The notes below the pieces were generated by a model that made no database searches, was not told where the DNA came from, and was given only the letters and a program-made list of their open reading frames with translations. A DNA stretch of 64,000 bases, taken from NCBI RefSeq assembly GCF_034669705.1, contig NZ_JAXMOR010000007.1, positions 120,090 through 184,089 of the forward strand, written 5' to 3'. The translations under genes were made by a program, and so were the position numbers. Below, one piece after another: positions 43,962-53,133 of this stretch (its first letter is position 1; each line of letters starts with the position of its first letter). The stretch is from Marinovum sp034669705. Its GTDB lineage: Bacteria; Pseudomonadota; Alphaproteobacteria; Rhodobacterales; Rhodobacteraceae.

Positions 43962-46229
43962 GTGCCACAGGCCGTTCCCAGACACGCCCGAATTCCCCAT
44001 CTTGAACTGCGCGCCCAAGGCTATGTCTGGCGGCGGCGCCTCCCCCGATCAGTTCTGCGACTCGGCCAGGAATCGAAGACTCCGGGAACACCGGTTTTCT
44101 CCTCGATACGAGCCAATCCCGGGAGCTCGGCGCGGGATCTGCACGACGGCTCGGGGCGTTCTGGCCTCATCCAGAAACTGCAAGCGGAGAATTCGCCGAG
44201 TCGAACCCACTTTGCGGAAATCCCCATATGTCTTTCCCTGAAAACACATGGCTTTTCGGTGGCTGCCGAGCTTGCCCGCAGGCTCAGCACCCTCAGTGAC
44301 CAAATTTTCCTCTATGCCGCTTCCTCCATGTGCTACCCGCCTGCCGCCATCACAGCTCTGCTTACCGCGCTCGCCCGCTTCGAAATCGAAGCGGCGGATC
44401 GCGAACGTGCATTGGCCGACCCGCGGTCCATCCATGTCGCGCAGGCAGCCCTTGAACGTGAGGTGGCCCGACAAGCCGTTCTGCGGCGGGCCTTCCTGCT
44501 GCGGGACTACTCGGTCGTGCAGGAGCCGCTCCGGCATGTCGCCGATCAGCTGGGCATCGACCTCCCCGAAGCCGGCAGCGAACAGGCGCGTCTTCTGGCC
44601 TATGAGGCCACACGCGTGCTGCTGGACGCCAGCCAGGAGAAGGTCCGTCGCGATCAGGGCGGGTTCTGTGGGCCCAGCCCTTACTTCGCGCGTGCGATGG
44701 CCGAGGGAACACACCCCGGCATGGACGCGCAAACAGCTACCACGGTGAGCGTCGAGGCCCCTATCGAACAGGACGAAGCCATGAAACTGTTCCCTCCATC
44801 CTGGTTCACCCAGAGGACGACAACAACCACGCTTCCCGCTGCAACCGTCGAGACATCCGCTCCTTCCGCGCCCCCCAGGCATAAAGATATCCCCGAACTT
44901 TTGAGGACACGGGGCGTATTGCAATCCTGCTCCCCTGAGATTCTTGCGATCCTGGAGAAGCGCGACGCCATGACAGTCGCTGAAGGCTTCACGGTCTATT
45001 GTGCGTTCAAGTCCTCCGGTTTCGGCGAGGAATGGCAGAAGCACCAGAAACCGGACGAAAAAACGGGAGCGAAATGGGTAGGCTCTTCGCTCCCAGCGTT
45101 GAAAGTTGCGAGTAAAATTTGGGGCGAAGAATGCGGACTGACAGAATTCGGGCGTATGTCTCCCGATGACATTGAGGCAACAATCGGATTGATCCGAAAA
45201 CTGCCAAAACATCACGGAAAGGGCAAAAGAAACACGGCATCCAGCTACCGGGCGCTCGTCGAGAAAGTCGAAAAGCGTGAGGCGATCGCCATGGATGCGG
45301 CCGAACGTGAGTTTCGGCAGAAGGGCTGCACCAACGAAGCTCAAATACGCGATGCGCGCCTGGCCAAGGCGGAGCCGCGGCTTCGCGTCACCTCATTCCT
45401 GCGTCTCGTTCGCTCGGCAAACAGGGTTGGCACCATGTTGAAGAAGCTCGGCGTCGTTGACACCAATCCTTTCGACATGTGCACGTTTACGACCAGGGAG
45501 GAGAAAAGCCTGAGGGCGACGGAAGCAACCCTGGAACGGGAGCCGTGGGATGACCGGCTCGAAGAGTTTCTGGCGTCCCCGGTCTTCCAAGGCAAGGCCG
45601 AGGACGAGGCCGATCCTCTTTTCTGGATGCCCTTGATGGCCCTCCTCATGGGCTTCCGGAGTGAAGAAGCTGCCCAAATCGGTCCAATGGATGTCCAGCG
45701 CGATCAGGGGATCGCCTACGTCATTGTGCGCCAGGGTCTGGGGGACACCCTCAAGTCGGACAATGCTTCTCGCAGGCTCCCGGTGCATCCGGCCCTGATC
45801 GAACTGGGATTCCTCGAGCTCGTGGAGCGCGCCAGGAAGAGAGGTGATCGCCGCCTGTTCCCCTCTCTCACCCGTGGCGCGAACAAGGGCACATACACCG
45901 AGAACTTCACCAAGGCCTTCGGCTAATACCGACGAACGAACGACGTCTACTGGCACGGCCTTGATTTCCACGCCCTGCGAACCACGTTTCACCACCGTCT
46001 TTTGGACGTGTCCTGTCCAGGCTCGCACAGGCGCAAGCTGATGGGGCACGAGCCGCTCGATGAAGGCGAACGGTCCTACGCCCAGAAAGGGATTAGTATT
46101 CCGAGCCTCTTCGAGCACGTGAAAAAAATCTGGTTCGACCCCTCGCGCGTGCGAAGCCCGTTGCCCGGGTTCTCCATACGGTCGGACGAAGCATCAGGAC
46201 TGCGTTTGGTGCAGGGGAGCAAGTCATGA
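43962..46229 (+). pseudogene. tyrosine-type site-specific integrase interrupted by one in-frame TAA
   Basis: One frame of 756 codons runs from GTG at 43962 (AAGGAG nine bases upstream) to TGA at 46227-46229, broken only by TAA at 45924-45926. Before the stop lie the N-terminal region (PHLELRAQGYVWRRRL, DUF6538-like), the core-binding domain and Arg-I (LLMGFRSEEAAQI). After it lie the rest of the catalytic domain: DFHALRTTFHHRL (HxxR), LMGHEPLDEG and the tyrosine in GERSYAQKG. Without read-through the 654-residue product has no HxxR, second His or nucleophilic Tyr. The unusual residues about 30-75 have no evident counterpart in the family. Confidence 0.88.
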
Positions 46230-46975
46230 CGCGAAACACGCCGAAATCTAACTTGACGAGCAAGTATCGCGCTCCAGGAAATGTCGGGGTCGCGCATGCG
46301 GGCCCGCTCGACGTGACTTGGGAAGAAGACGCTGCAACGGCCTCGGCTATTGCTCATCCGCCGTCCGCCCGCCCGACCCACGTGACGGTCCGATACGATG
46401 GCGCAACGCTGTCGATAGCGGCCACCTACGAACCGAAATGGCGCGGTTCGGTCGCGGCCTCGATCTCGCTTCCGCTCGATCTGAAGGATCCCTCTCCCCT
46501 GCTTCCTCTTCTTGAGGGGGAGCAGCCCTGGAAAGCCTGGCCGGAGATTGAATCCCTGGTGCGGCAGGCCACGGTGGACCTTCGAGTGCCTCGGCGATTG
46601 ATACGCGTGTTCGATCTGCATCTTCGAGTTCTGAGGGCGGTGCGGAATGGCCCTGAAGTGTCGAAGATGCTCAGCTACTTCTCAACAGACAAGGCGCGAA
46701 CTCATGCACTCTTCATGAAAACGGACTGGGATGTGAACAGCATGATAGAGGGATGCCTCATTCAGATGCGCAGGATTCTGGATACGGGTTCAACTGACAC
46801 GCGAATCCTCTCTGCCTTTTCCGGTGCCGTGCGATACTACCAAGAGCTGCTGCACGAAAAGCAGAGACGCGCGTGCCTGTCTGAGCGAGAGAGAATGAGC
46901 GAGATGCTGCGCCGTTGTGAAGAGGAGGATCGCAGTCGCCGCAGAAGAAAGGACACAAAGTCCCACCGGTCGTGA
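46226..46975 (+). CDS. unknown protein coupled to the integrase
   Basis: A 249-residue soluble protein, basic and Arg-rich at its C-terminus (SRRRRKDTKSHRS), with no signal peptide, membrane helix or recognised domain. Its ATG overlaps the integrase stop as ATGA, so the two form a translational unit. Position suggests an accessory role in excision or regulation of the element, which is inference only. The premature stop in the integrase may also reduce its translation. Confidence 0.6.
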   Translation: MTRNTPKSNLTSKYRAPGNVGVAHAGPLDVTWEEDAATASAIAHPPSARPTHVTVRYDGATLSIAATYEPKWRGSVAASISLPLDLKDPSPLLPLLEGEQPWKAWPEIESLVRQATVDLRVPRRLIRVFDLHLRVLRAVRNGPEVSKMLSYFSTDKARTHALFMKTDWDVNSMIEGCLIQMRRILDTGSTDTRILSAFSGAVRYYQELLHEKQRRACLSERERMSEMLRRCEEEDRSRRRRKDTKSHRS

Positions 46976-47024
46976 TCATCCGGGCTCCAAATGCGCCAGC
47001 TTCTGATTTGCTTTCCAGTATGAG

Positions 47025-49382
47025 TTATCCTCCTCCGGCACTGTAGATATCCAGCAGCAGATCCGGGTTGGCCCCCTCGCCGACCAGTTCGGACTTCAAG
47101 TCGCTCAGGATTGGCAGGTATTTGTCGCGCCGCCTCTCGAGCTTCGGCTCAGGATCCCCCACACCTTCCAGGTCTTTCTCCGTTTCATCCAGTATCGAAA
47201 GGAGGTCCGCGGCCAGAGGATCGATGCCCGCGACCAGCGCCACGGGCTCCTTCAACCGCCATCGCAGCAGCCCTGCCATGAGGAAGGGCGCATAGTGGAA
47301 CCTGGTGTATTTTGTCCCGAGGTTCATCCGGAAGTCCGCAATCGTCCGTTGAACCAACCGCTCGACACTGTGGCGATCAAGAAGCAATGGCGCCGTTGCA
47401 GAACGGGACAACAAAAATGCCATGCATGCAGATTCACGCTCCCACACCCAGTCTTCAATCCGGGAAGACAACAGCAATGCAACCGCGCGCTCTTCCTGGG
47501 CCTCATCACCAATGATGCGCCCCAGCCCTTGGAAGATCAGCTTCCAGCTTGCGTGATGGCGGGTGAAAGGATGCGTTCGGCTGCCTTTCTGAATGCAGTC
47601 TATCAACCAGTCGGCGACCTCTGCCGGACACCGCCGGAACTGCCATGTCAGGAACTTCAGCGCATCGTTGCCCGCTGCTTCATCCGGGTTGTTTCTGCGC
47701 AAGCGTCGGCGATTGGTCTCAATCGCCTTTCCGGTAAGTCGGTCCAGACGTTCAATATCCGCCTGTCGGATCTCCGGGGGAAGGTCTCCGTCGCTTGAGA
47801 TGCAGTATCGACCTGCGGGCCGCATCGCGAGTTTCGCGGCAAGCGCATTCCAGTCAGGCCTGTCGAGATCGACTTCTTGGCCCAAGAGGTCGAACAGTCC
47901 GGGAGCCCGGTTGCTTTCTTCCCAGGCTTGACCGGCACAAGGCAGGACGAGCCGGTTCGGGATAGAAGCGCGTGGTGTCAGGCTGTCGACGATCTCCGAC
48001 CAGGTGCGCGCATCCTCCTGCGCTTCCTCCCAATCCACGGTAAAGTTGCGACCCAGATCGCGCGCTTCCATGAATATCCGGGCACGCCCGGCAGCCGGCT
48101 TCTGCTCGACCCACAGAGCCACACGTGACTGGTCTTTCAAGGGCTCACCAAGGCTCACAGTGGCCTTGCGGGGATGTTCGGCGGCCTCCTTGCGCAGATA
48201 GACCGAGACCGCTTTCTGGCCTGCCGGAATGGCCAGCGACGCGGGCTCCGGGCTGCGATAGGTTCGGCCGGCTTCCAGAGTTTCGTCCGGACGGACAAGA
48301 TCAAAGTTCGTGGGTCCCGTCGCGGCAAAGACGATGGTGGAGAGCCGCGGAAGGAAGTCGAAGTAGATCGGTTCTCCGCGGGCCGCGCGACCTGCAGCAA
48401 TAAGCGCACCGGACGCCGCTGCGGTGGCCGGCAAGTCGATTACTGGGTTACGTGACTTTACGCTGGCGCCTATGCGCGCCTTGAGGCGCCCCTCGGCCAG
48501 GGTTTCGACAAGGACGACATCGCAGTCACTTAGATCGTGAGCGGATTGGGGACCATCCGCCACTTCGGCAACATCAAAGGAGCTTAGGTCGAGCGTATCC
48601 CAGTCACTGTTCTGCATCCGCAGAACCTCAGGGCGGCAGGTAAGGCCCAGCGCCGCGCGGGCTACGGAACGCGCCACGGCCCGATGGGCCGTGCGGGCCG
48701 AAAACCCTGCCTCTCCGATTGCCGCCTCTCGCGCATGTCGCACCAGGTGTTCGTATCCAAGAGCGCAGGGCAGCTGAAGCGCAGCTTCTCTCCGTTCCGG
48801 CGCCAGAACCCCGCGCGCCGCGCGCATCAGGAGTTTCTGAACCGACAAGCCCGCTGTGCCGTGACAGACGATGCCAACCCGCTGCCCTTCGGCCACCAGG
48901 CCCTCTTCGATCGCGTGCAAAGCTGCGAGGACCGGGCGCCAGACCAGCGTCGTATTGCGGAACTTGCCTTTTGCCAAGGCGGCGAGTAGGTGCTCCTGCG
49001 CTTCTTCGCCACCGCTCTGCCCCTCGTCAATCGACACGACATTGTAGGCTGCCCCTTGAGCGGACCCCTTGAAGGCGGAGGCCAGACGGTCGAGATCGGC
49101 CTCCTTTTTCTCCAGCAACGCGCGCACAGTGACTCGCCGCTCCTGACGTCCCACTTCGCCCCAGCCCCCGCCCAGACCGTGGGGAGCGAGATCGGCCTGC
49201 GGGCCGCCGATCCAGATGCCGGTCTTCTCGTCACCGCTGCGGACAACCGATGAGAGAGGCCCACTGGGAACAATTGTGGTCGGCCCGATCTCCTCTTCTT
49301 CCCCCGGCACCGCACGCCAGTTCCGTGCTGTGAAGTCGCGCCAGCCGTTGATGTCGAACCCGCAGAGTTTCCGGTTCGTCAT
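47025..49382 (-). CDS. Hsp70/actin-fold protein of a CoCoNuT-like defence operon
   Basis: This 785-residue protein is last in the five-gene operon. Residues about 1-350 look like an Hsp70/actin-type nucleotide-binding domain: a GFDINGWRD start, VVSIDEGQS, a RVGIVCHGTAGLSVQKLL segment, DVVLVETLAEGRLKARIG, and ASGALIAAGRAARGEPIYFDFLP resembling the adenosine motif. A beta-rich part (about 350-460) and a helical C-terminal region (about 520-785) follow. Hsp70 homologues are reported in CoCoNuT systems, where RNA binding is proposed. The assignment is by motif shape, not alignment. Overlaps the previous gene as ATGA. Confidence 0.65.
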   Translation of the reverse strand: MTNRKLCGFDINGWRDFTARNWRAVPGEEEEIGPTTIVPSGPLSSVVRSGDEKTGIWIGGPQADLAPHGLGGGWGEVGRQERRVTVRALLEKKEADLDRLASAFKGSAQGAAYNVVSIDEGQSGGEEAQEHLLAALAKGKFRNTTLVWRPVLAALHAIEEGLVAEGQRVGIVCHGTAGLSVQKLLMRAARGVLAPERREAALQLPCALGYEHLVRHAREAAIGEAGFSARTAHRAVARSVARAALGLTCRPEVLRMQNSDWDTLDLSSFDVAEVADGPQSAHDLSDCDVVLVETLAEGRLKARIGASVKSRNPVIDLPATAAASGALIAAGRAARGEPIYFDFLPRLSTIVFAATGPTNFDLVRPDETLEAGRTYRSPEPASLAIPAGQKAVSVYLRKEAAEHPRKATVSLGEPLKDQSRVALWVEQKPAAGRARIFMEARDLGRNFTVDWEEAQEDARTWSEIVDSLTPRASIPNRLVLPCAGQAWEESNRAPGLFDLLGQEVDLDRPDWNALAAKLAMRPAGRYCISSDGDLPPEIRQADIERLDRLTGKAIETNRRRLRRNNPDEAAGNDALKFLTWQFRRCPAEVADWLIDCIQKGSRTHPFTRHHASWKLIFQGLGRIIGDEAQEERAVALLLSSRIEDWVWERESACMAFLLSRSATAPLLLDRHSVERLVQRTIADFRMNLGTKYTRFHYAPFLMAGLLRWRLKEPVALVAGIDPLAADLLSILDETEKDLEGVGDPEPKLERRRDKYLPILSDLKSELVGEGANPDLLLDIYSAGGG

Positions 49383-50884
49383 GACGCCCCTCCGTAGATT
49401 TCGCTGCGCACGAAGTCCCGCACGGCCTCGAAACCTTGAGCGAGATCAGCGCCGGCCGGGCCCAATGCGATGGCCCTGACCCTGGCCTTGCCGCGGATCG
49501 CCTCGATGGTTTCGGCCTTGCCGCGCGCAGGGGTCATGATGAGACCATGCCTCAGCACCTCGTTGGCGGCGAGTTGTTGCAGCTGCTGCAACAGCATCGC
49601 GGCTTCGTTGGCCTCGGGTTCGAGCTCAAGGCGTCGGAGGGTATGGGGCGTCCAGACAGCCACACGTCTTGGCAGTTCGTCGCGAGTTGGGTCGGAGACG
49701 CGCAGCGCAACATGTGCGCGTGCCAGGCTCAGCTGCGTGCCGGGGAGTTCCGGTCGAGACTGAACCTCGACGATACGTCCTGTCTCGCGCAGCCAGAACA
49801 CAGCGATCGGGCGATCCTGTTCGAACCATCGCCCGAGCTCAGCTTCGGCATTCCAGGAGATCGGTGACTGGGCGATCAACTCGGCTTCTTCCAGTTCATC
49901 GATGGCAAGAATGATCGCCAGCACCGCGAAATCCGTCCAGGTTTGTGCCTGCCAGGCCCAGAGGTCGTCCTCGGTGCGTTGCCGCAGCAAAAGACGCTGC
50001 CAACACTCGTAGACCTCACGATAACTCTTGTCTTGCATCAGAACATAGTTCGGCGTGACGTCAGCCCCTGCCACAGACACACCGAGGTCCGCCAACCTGC
50101 GCGCAAGGCTCTTACAGGATTTCCGAAATCCTTCGACCTGAGCAAAGCGCGTGCTGGCCTTCGCACGATCATGCTCCCGCAGCCATTCGCGGGCGACGTC
50201 CGCGGCCAGCCTCGCATAGGCGTGCAGCACGCGGTTCTCGAGCGTATCGAAGTTTTCACGTCGGACCGTCGCGAGAATGCGCTGCGAGGATCCCGCGCGC
50301 TCGGCAATCGAGGTTCCTGGCTGCCGGCTCAGCCAGACCATCGAAGCCCGGTCCATTTCCTGCACCCGGTCGAGCGGCGTCAGTTCCCGGCGGCGACGCA
50401 ACACTCTTCGAATGCGCTTTTCGAGGTCGCGCAGCACCGGCAGCATGTGCCGGGACTGGCGCACGATCTCGGCCATTTTCGGGTCTTCCTCGTCCTCGGC
50501 ACGGCGCCAGGCTTCACGCAGGCGCCCCCAGGTATTGCTCGGGTCTTCAAGTGCTTCTTCCAGTTCCTGGATGCGCGCCAACACTTCATTCATGTGCTGC
50601 AGCGCGCGTGCGCCTTCTATTTCGGCTTCTGTCGCCGGCTCATGTCCCTTTCTCGGCCGAACGGGGAAACCCTGCCGCGCCGGCGACAGCGCCGCCTCAC
50701 GCTTCGGATAAGGAAATAGGACGAGACGCCGGCGCTGCCCGCGCACTTGGGCCGAGAGCAGCGTGGCAGCCTCCTGCCCCAGCGACCCCTCACCCTCGCG
50801 CTCTCCAAACAGGCAGTCCTCCGGTCCGAAAGTCGCACCATTCTGAAGCCCATGGGACGACCAGGGACGCGTTAGATAACGCAT
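49379..50884 (-). CDS. McrC-like DUF2357 protein with degenerate nuclease motif
   Basis: The 501-residue protein begins MRYLTRPWSSH. It has a coiled-coil-like acidic region (about 75-150), a DUF2357/McrC-type helical core with ENFDTLENRVLHAYARLAAD near residue 200, and a C-terminal region where the McrC PD-(D/E)xK core would lie. There AVFWLRETGRIVEVQSRPE replaces the E-x-K with EVQ, so nuclease activity may be lost or altered. McrC proteins stimulate the McrB GTPase and cut DNA. It overlaps both neighbouring genes as ATGA, confirming a partnership with the upstream McrB-like protein. Confidence 0.68.
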   Translation of the reverse strand: MRYLTRPWSSHGLQNGATFGPEDCLFGEREGEGSLGQEAATLLSAQVRGQRRRLVLFPYPKREAALSPARQGFPVRPRKGHEPATEAEIEGARALQHMNEVLARIQELEEALEDPSNTWGRLREAWRRAEDEEDPKMAEIVRQSRHMLPVLRDLEKRIRRVLRRRRELTPLDRVQEMDRASMVWLSRQPGTSIAERAGSSQRILATVRRENFDTLENRVLHAYARLAADVAREWLREHDRAKASTRFAQVEGFRKSCKSLARRLADLGVSVAGADVTPNYVLMQDKSYREVYECWQRLLLRQRTEDDLWAWQAQTWTDFAVLAIILAIDELEEAELIAQSPISWNAEAELGRWFEQDRPIAVFWLRETGRIVEVQSRPELPGTQLSLARAHVALRVSDPTRDELPRRVAVWTPHTLRRLELEPEANEAAMLLQQLQQLAANEVLRHGLIMTPARGKAETIEAIRGKARVRAIALGPAGADLAQGFEAVRDFVRSEIYGGAS

Positions 50885-53133
50885 CAACGCGTGACTCCAC
50901 TCCAGACGAATTGACCGGTGTCTTCGGATTGCGACACGCACTCTTCTATGGCTTGGGCCAGCGCTTCGTCACCCAGGTCGCGTTCTACAAAGGCCATGAG
51001 TTTCGAGAACTGCGGTCCGACCATATCGACCTCGACGCCGCGCAGCTTAGGCAGGAGACGCATCTCGACCTGGTCAGCAAGGGCATCGTCAATCCCCCTG
51101 CCCCCTTCGATTTCGGGATAGTTCGCAGCATAGGCCATGATGGCGCGGCCGAGGCGATGCCCAAAGGGACGCTTGAACTCGCGCATCAGGTCTACCATCT
51201 GCTCGAGACGCTTGTTCAACTGCGCGTCGCCGTCGACGTCCGCGATCGGGCGCACCCATTTGGACCAAGTTTCGCGAGACAGCGCCATCGTGTCTTCCAG
51301 AGTTCCTTCCGCGCGACCGTTCTTGATCTTTTTTGGAGCCGAGAACCGGAGGATGTTTGCCCGGTCCACGACCTTGTCCGACAGGGATTGTGTGCTTTCG
51401 TCCTCGTTCATCGTGCCGGCGAAGAGCAGGTTGTAGCCCGGGAAAATCCGCGGCGGGTTCTGCATCTTGGGAATTTCGAGCTCGATTTCGGCATCTTTGC
51501 GCAGGTTGTCGTCGCCCACCTTGTCTGGCCGCGGGCGGCTTTCCAGGCGGCTGAGGAAATCCGAGAAGTAATATTCAACCCGGGCGAGGTTCATCTCGTC
51601 GAGCAGAACCATCATCATGCGGTCTTCGAGCGCGTTATCCGTGTTATGGATTTCGTCCAGGGCCCAAAGCGCCCGCGCCATGTCGGTGGGACGGAACTTG
51701 CCCTCGATATAGTTGTAAAAGCCCATAAGGTCTTGGGGGCTGTCCCAGCGCGGCTGAACCGGAACCTGAAGGAAGCCGATGCCCATGCCGGCAGCATATT
51801 GACGCGGAAGCTGGCTTTTGCCGGTGCCCGAGATCCCGGCCAGCACGGCCATCTGCGTCGTTTCGTTGACCTTCATCGCCGTGTGGAAGGCGCGAAGCGT
51901 GCGCGCCGGATAGTCCAGTCCCGATGCCCGCAGACGCCGCTCTACACGTTTGATGGCGTCCGCTTCATTCTCGCGCGGTGCATTCTCCCAATTTCGCATC
52001 TGCGCAATGACCGGCGGCGTCTCCTTGAGTTCGCGTAGCGGACCTGTCTCGGTGCCTCCGTCTGGAGCGTGACCTTCCTTCCTGGCGATCTCCGCACTCA
52101 GATAGGCGAGCCGCGCCTCGAGCGATCCGCGGTTTTCCTGAAGAGTTTCCAGCTCGCCCCGCAGTCGGCGGACTTCCTGTGCTTGAGCAGCCACCTCGCT
52201 TCCGACGCGGCCATGTTCGGCTTGGGCGTCGGCCAGGCTTTGAAGTTCTGTTGCAACCTGTGCTTTGGTTTCGCTGAGCTCCTGTTCAGCCGTGTCGACC
52301 CGATCCTCAAGCGTCTTGACAGAGGCTTCGAGGTCGCTCCGCCGGGCTTCCAGCGCGCCTCGACGCTCCTCCAAGCCTTCAATTTCGCCTTTCTGCCGAC
52401 GCAATTCTTGTGTTTGTGCTGCCAACTCGGCGCCCAGACGGCCATGTTCGGTCTGCGTCTCGGCCAAGGCCTCGCGTTCCGTGGCGACCCGCGCCCGAAC
52501 TTCGCCCAGCTCCTGCTCCTGCCCGGCGATCCGACCCTCGAGCGTTGCAGTCGTCGTTTCGAGCTCGTGGCTCCGAGCCTCGAGCCGGGAAACCTTGTCC
52601 TCGGCGTCCTCGAGCTTTTGCAGCGTGTCGTGCAGCTCTTCGACCTCGGCAGCGATCTCTCCGTGCTCGCGCTTCAGGGCGTCGATGCGGCCGACGAGAT
52701 CTTCGGCCTTTTCGAGCCGCTCCTTGATCTTGTGATACTCTGCCCGTAGCGGCCCCAGTTCGGCCTCGAGTGTCTGGCGCTCGATCGTCACCTCCTCGAT
52801 CTCGCGGCGCACCGCTGCAACTTCTTCGCGGCGCTCGCGATTGCCCTCCCATTCGGTCAGAAGCTCCTCTTTCTGACGTCGCAGGCCATCGACTTCGGCC
52901 TGAAGGTCGGCGGAGACCGCCATGGCCTCACGACGTTTGGCAAGTTCGTCTTCAAGATCGTCCATCAAACGCTGCTTCTCTTCCAAGCGCTTGTCGTAGA
53001 CAGCCAGCTCCTCGATTGGGCCGGCTGCCGCCACGGCGCGGTCGTGCCGAACAGCCAGAAACAGCTGGATCGCCGCGAGCAACATCAGCACGCCGGCGAC
53101 GGCGAGAACGAGTATCGTGTTGTCAGTCAGCAT
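50884..53133 (-). CDS. membrane-anchored coiled-coil McrB-like AAA protein
   Basis: The 749-residue protein has one N-terminal membrane helix (TILVLAVAGVLMLLAAIQLF, about 5-27), a long coiled coil (about 45-355) with internally repeated segments (EVRARVATE..., KAQVATELQ...), and a C-terminal McrB-type AAA domain. That domain shows Walker A GISGTGKSQLPRQYA, Walker B MMVLLDEMNLARVEYYFSDF, and sensor GTMNEDESTQSLSDKVVDRAN. McrB-like NTPases translocate or remodel nucleic acid with McrC. Membrane anchoring and the coiled coil differ from classical McrB and fit the CoCoNuT branch. Confidence 0.78.
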   Translation of the reverse strand: MLTDNTILVLAVAGVLMLLAAIQLFLAVRHDRAVAAAGPIEELAVYDKRLEEKQRLMDDLEDELAKRREAMAVSADLQAEVDGLRRQKEELLTEWEGNRERREEVAAVRREIEEVTIERQTLEAELGPLRAEYHKIKERLEKAEDLVGRIDALKREHGEIAAEVEELHDTLQKLEDAEDKVSRLEARSHELETTTATLEGRIAGQEQELGEVRARVATEREALAETQTEHGRLGAELAAQTQELRRQKGEIEGLEERRGALEARRSDLEASVKTLEDRVDTAEQELSETKAQVATELQSLADAQAEHGRVGSEVAAQAQEVRRLRGELETLQENRGSLEARLAYLSAEIARKEGHAPDGGTETGPLRELKETPPVIAQMRNWENAPRENEADAIKRVERRLRASGLDYPARTLRAFHTAMKVNETTQMAVLAGISGTGKSQLPRQYAAGMGIGFLQVPVQPRWDSPQDLMGFYNYIEGKFRPTDMARALWALDEIHNTDNALEDRMMMVLLDEMNLARVEYYFSDFLSRLESRPRPDKVGDDNLRKDAEIELEIPKMQNPPRIFPGYNLLFAGTMNEDESTQSLSDKVVDRANILRFSAPKKIKNGRAEGTLEDTMALSRETWSKWVRPIADVDGDAQLNKRLEQMVDLMREFKRPFGHRLGRAIMAYAANYPEIEGGRGIDDALADQVEMRLLPKLRGVEVDMVGPQFSKLMAFVERDLGDEALAQAIEECVSQSEDTGQFVWSGVTR

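Noticed and set aside
29027..46229. Three in-frame TAA codons (two in RTX gene 2, one in the integrase) could mean TAA recoding.
   Set aside because: Ordinary genes here, such as the herA-like gene, dxr and ialB, end with TAA and are not extended, so TAA is a normal stop; independent nonsense mutations explain the cases.
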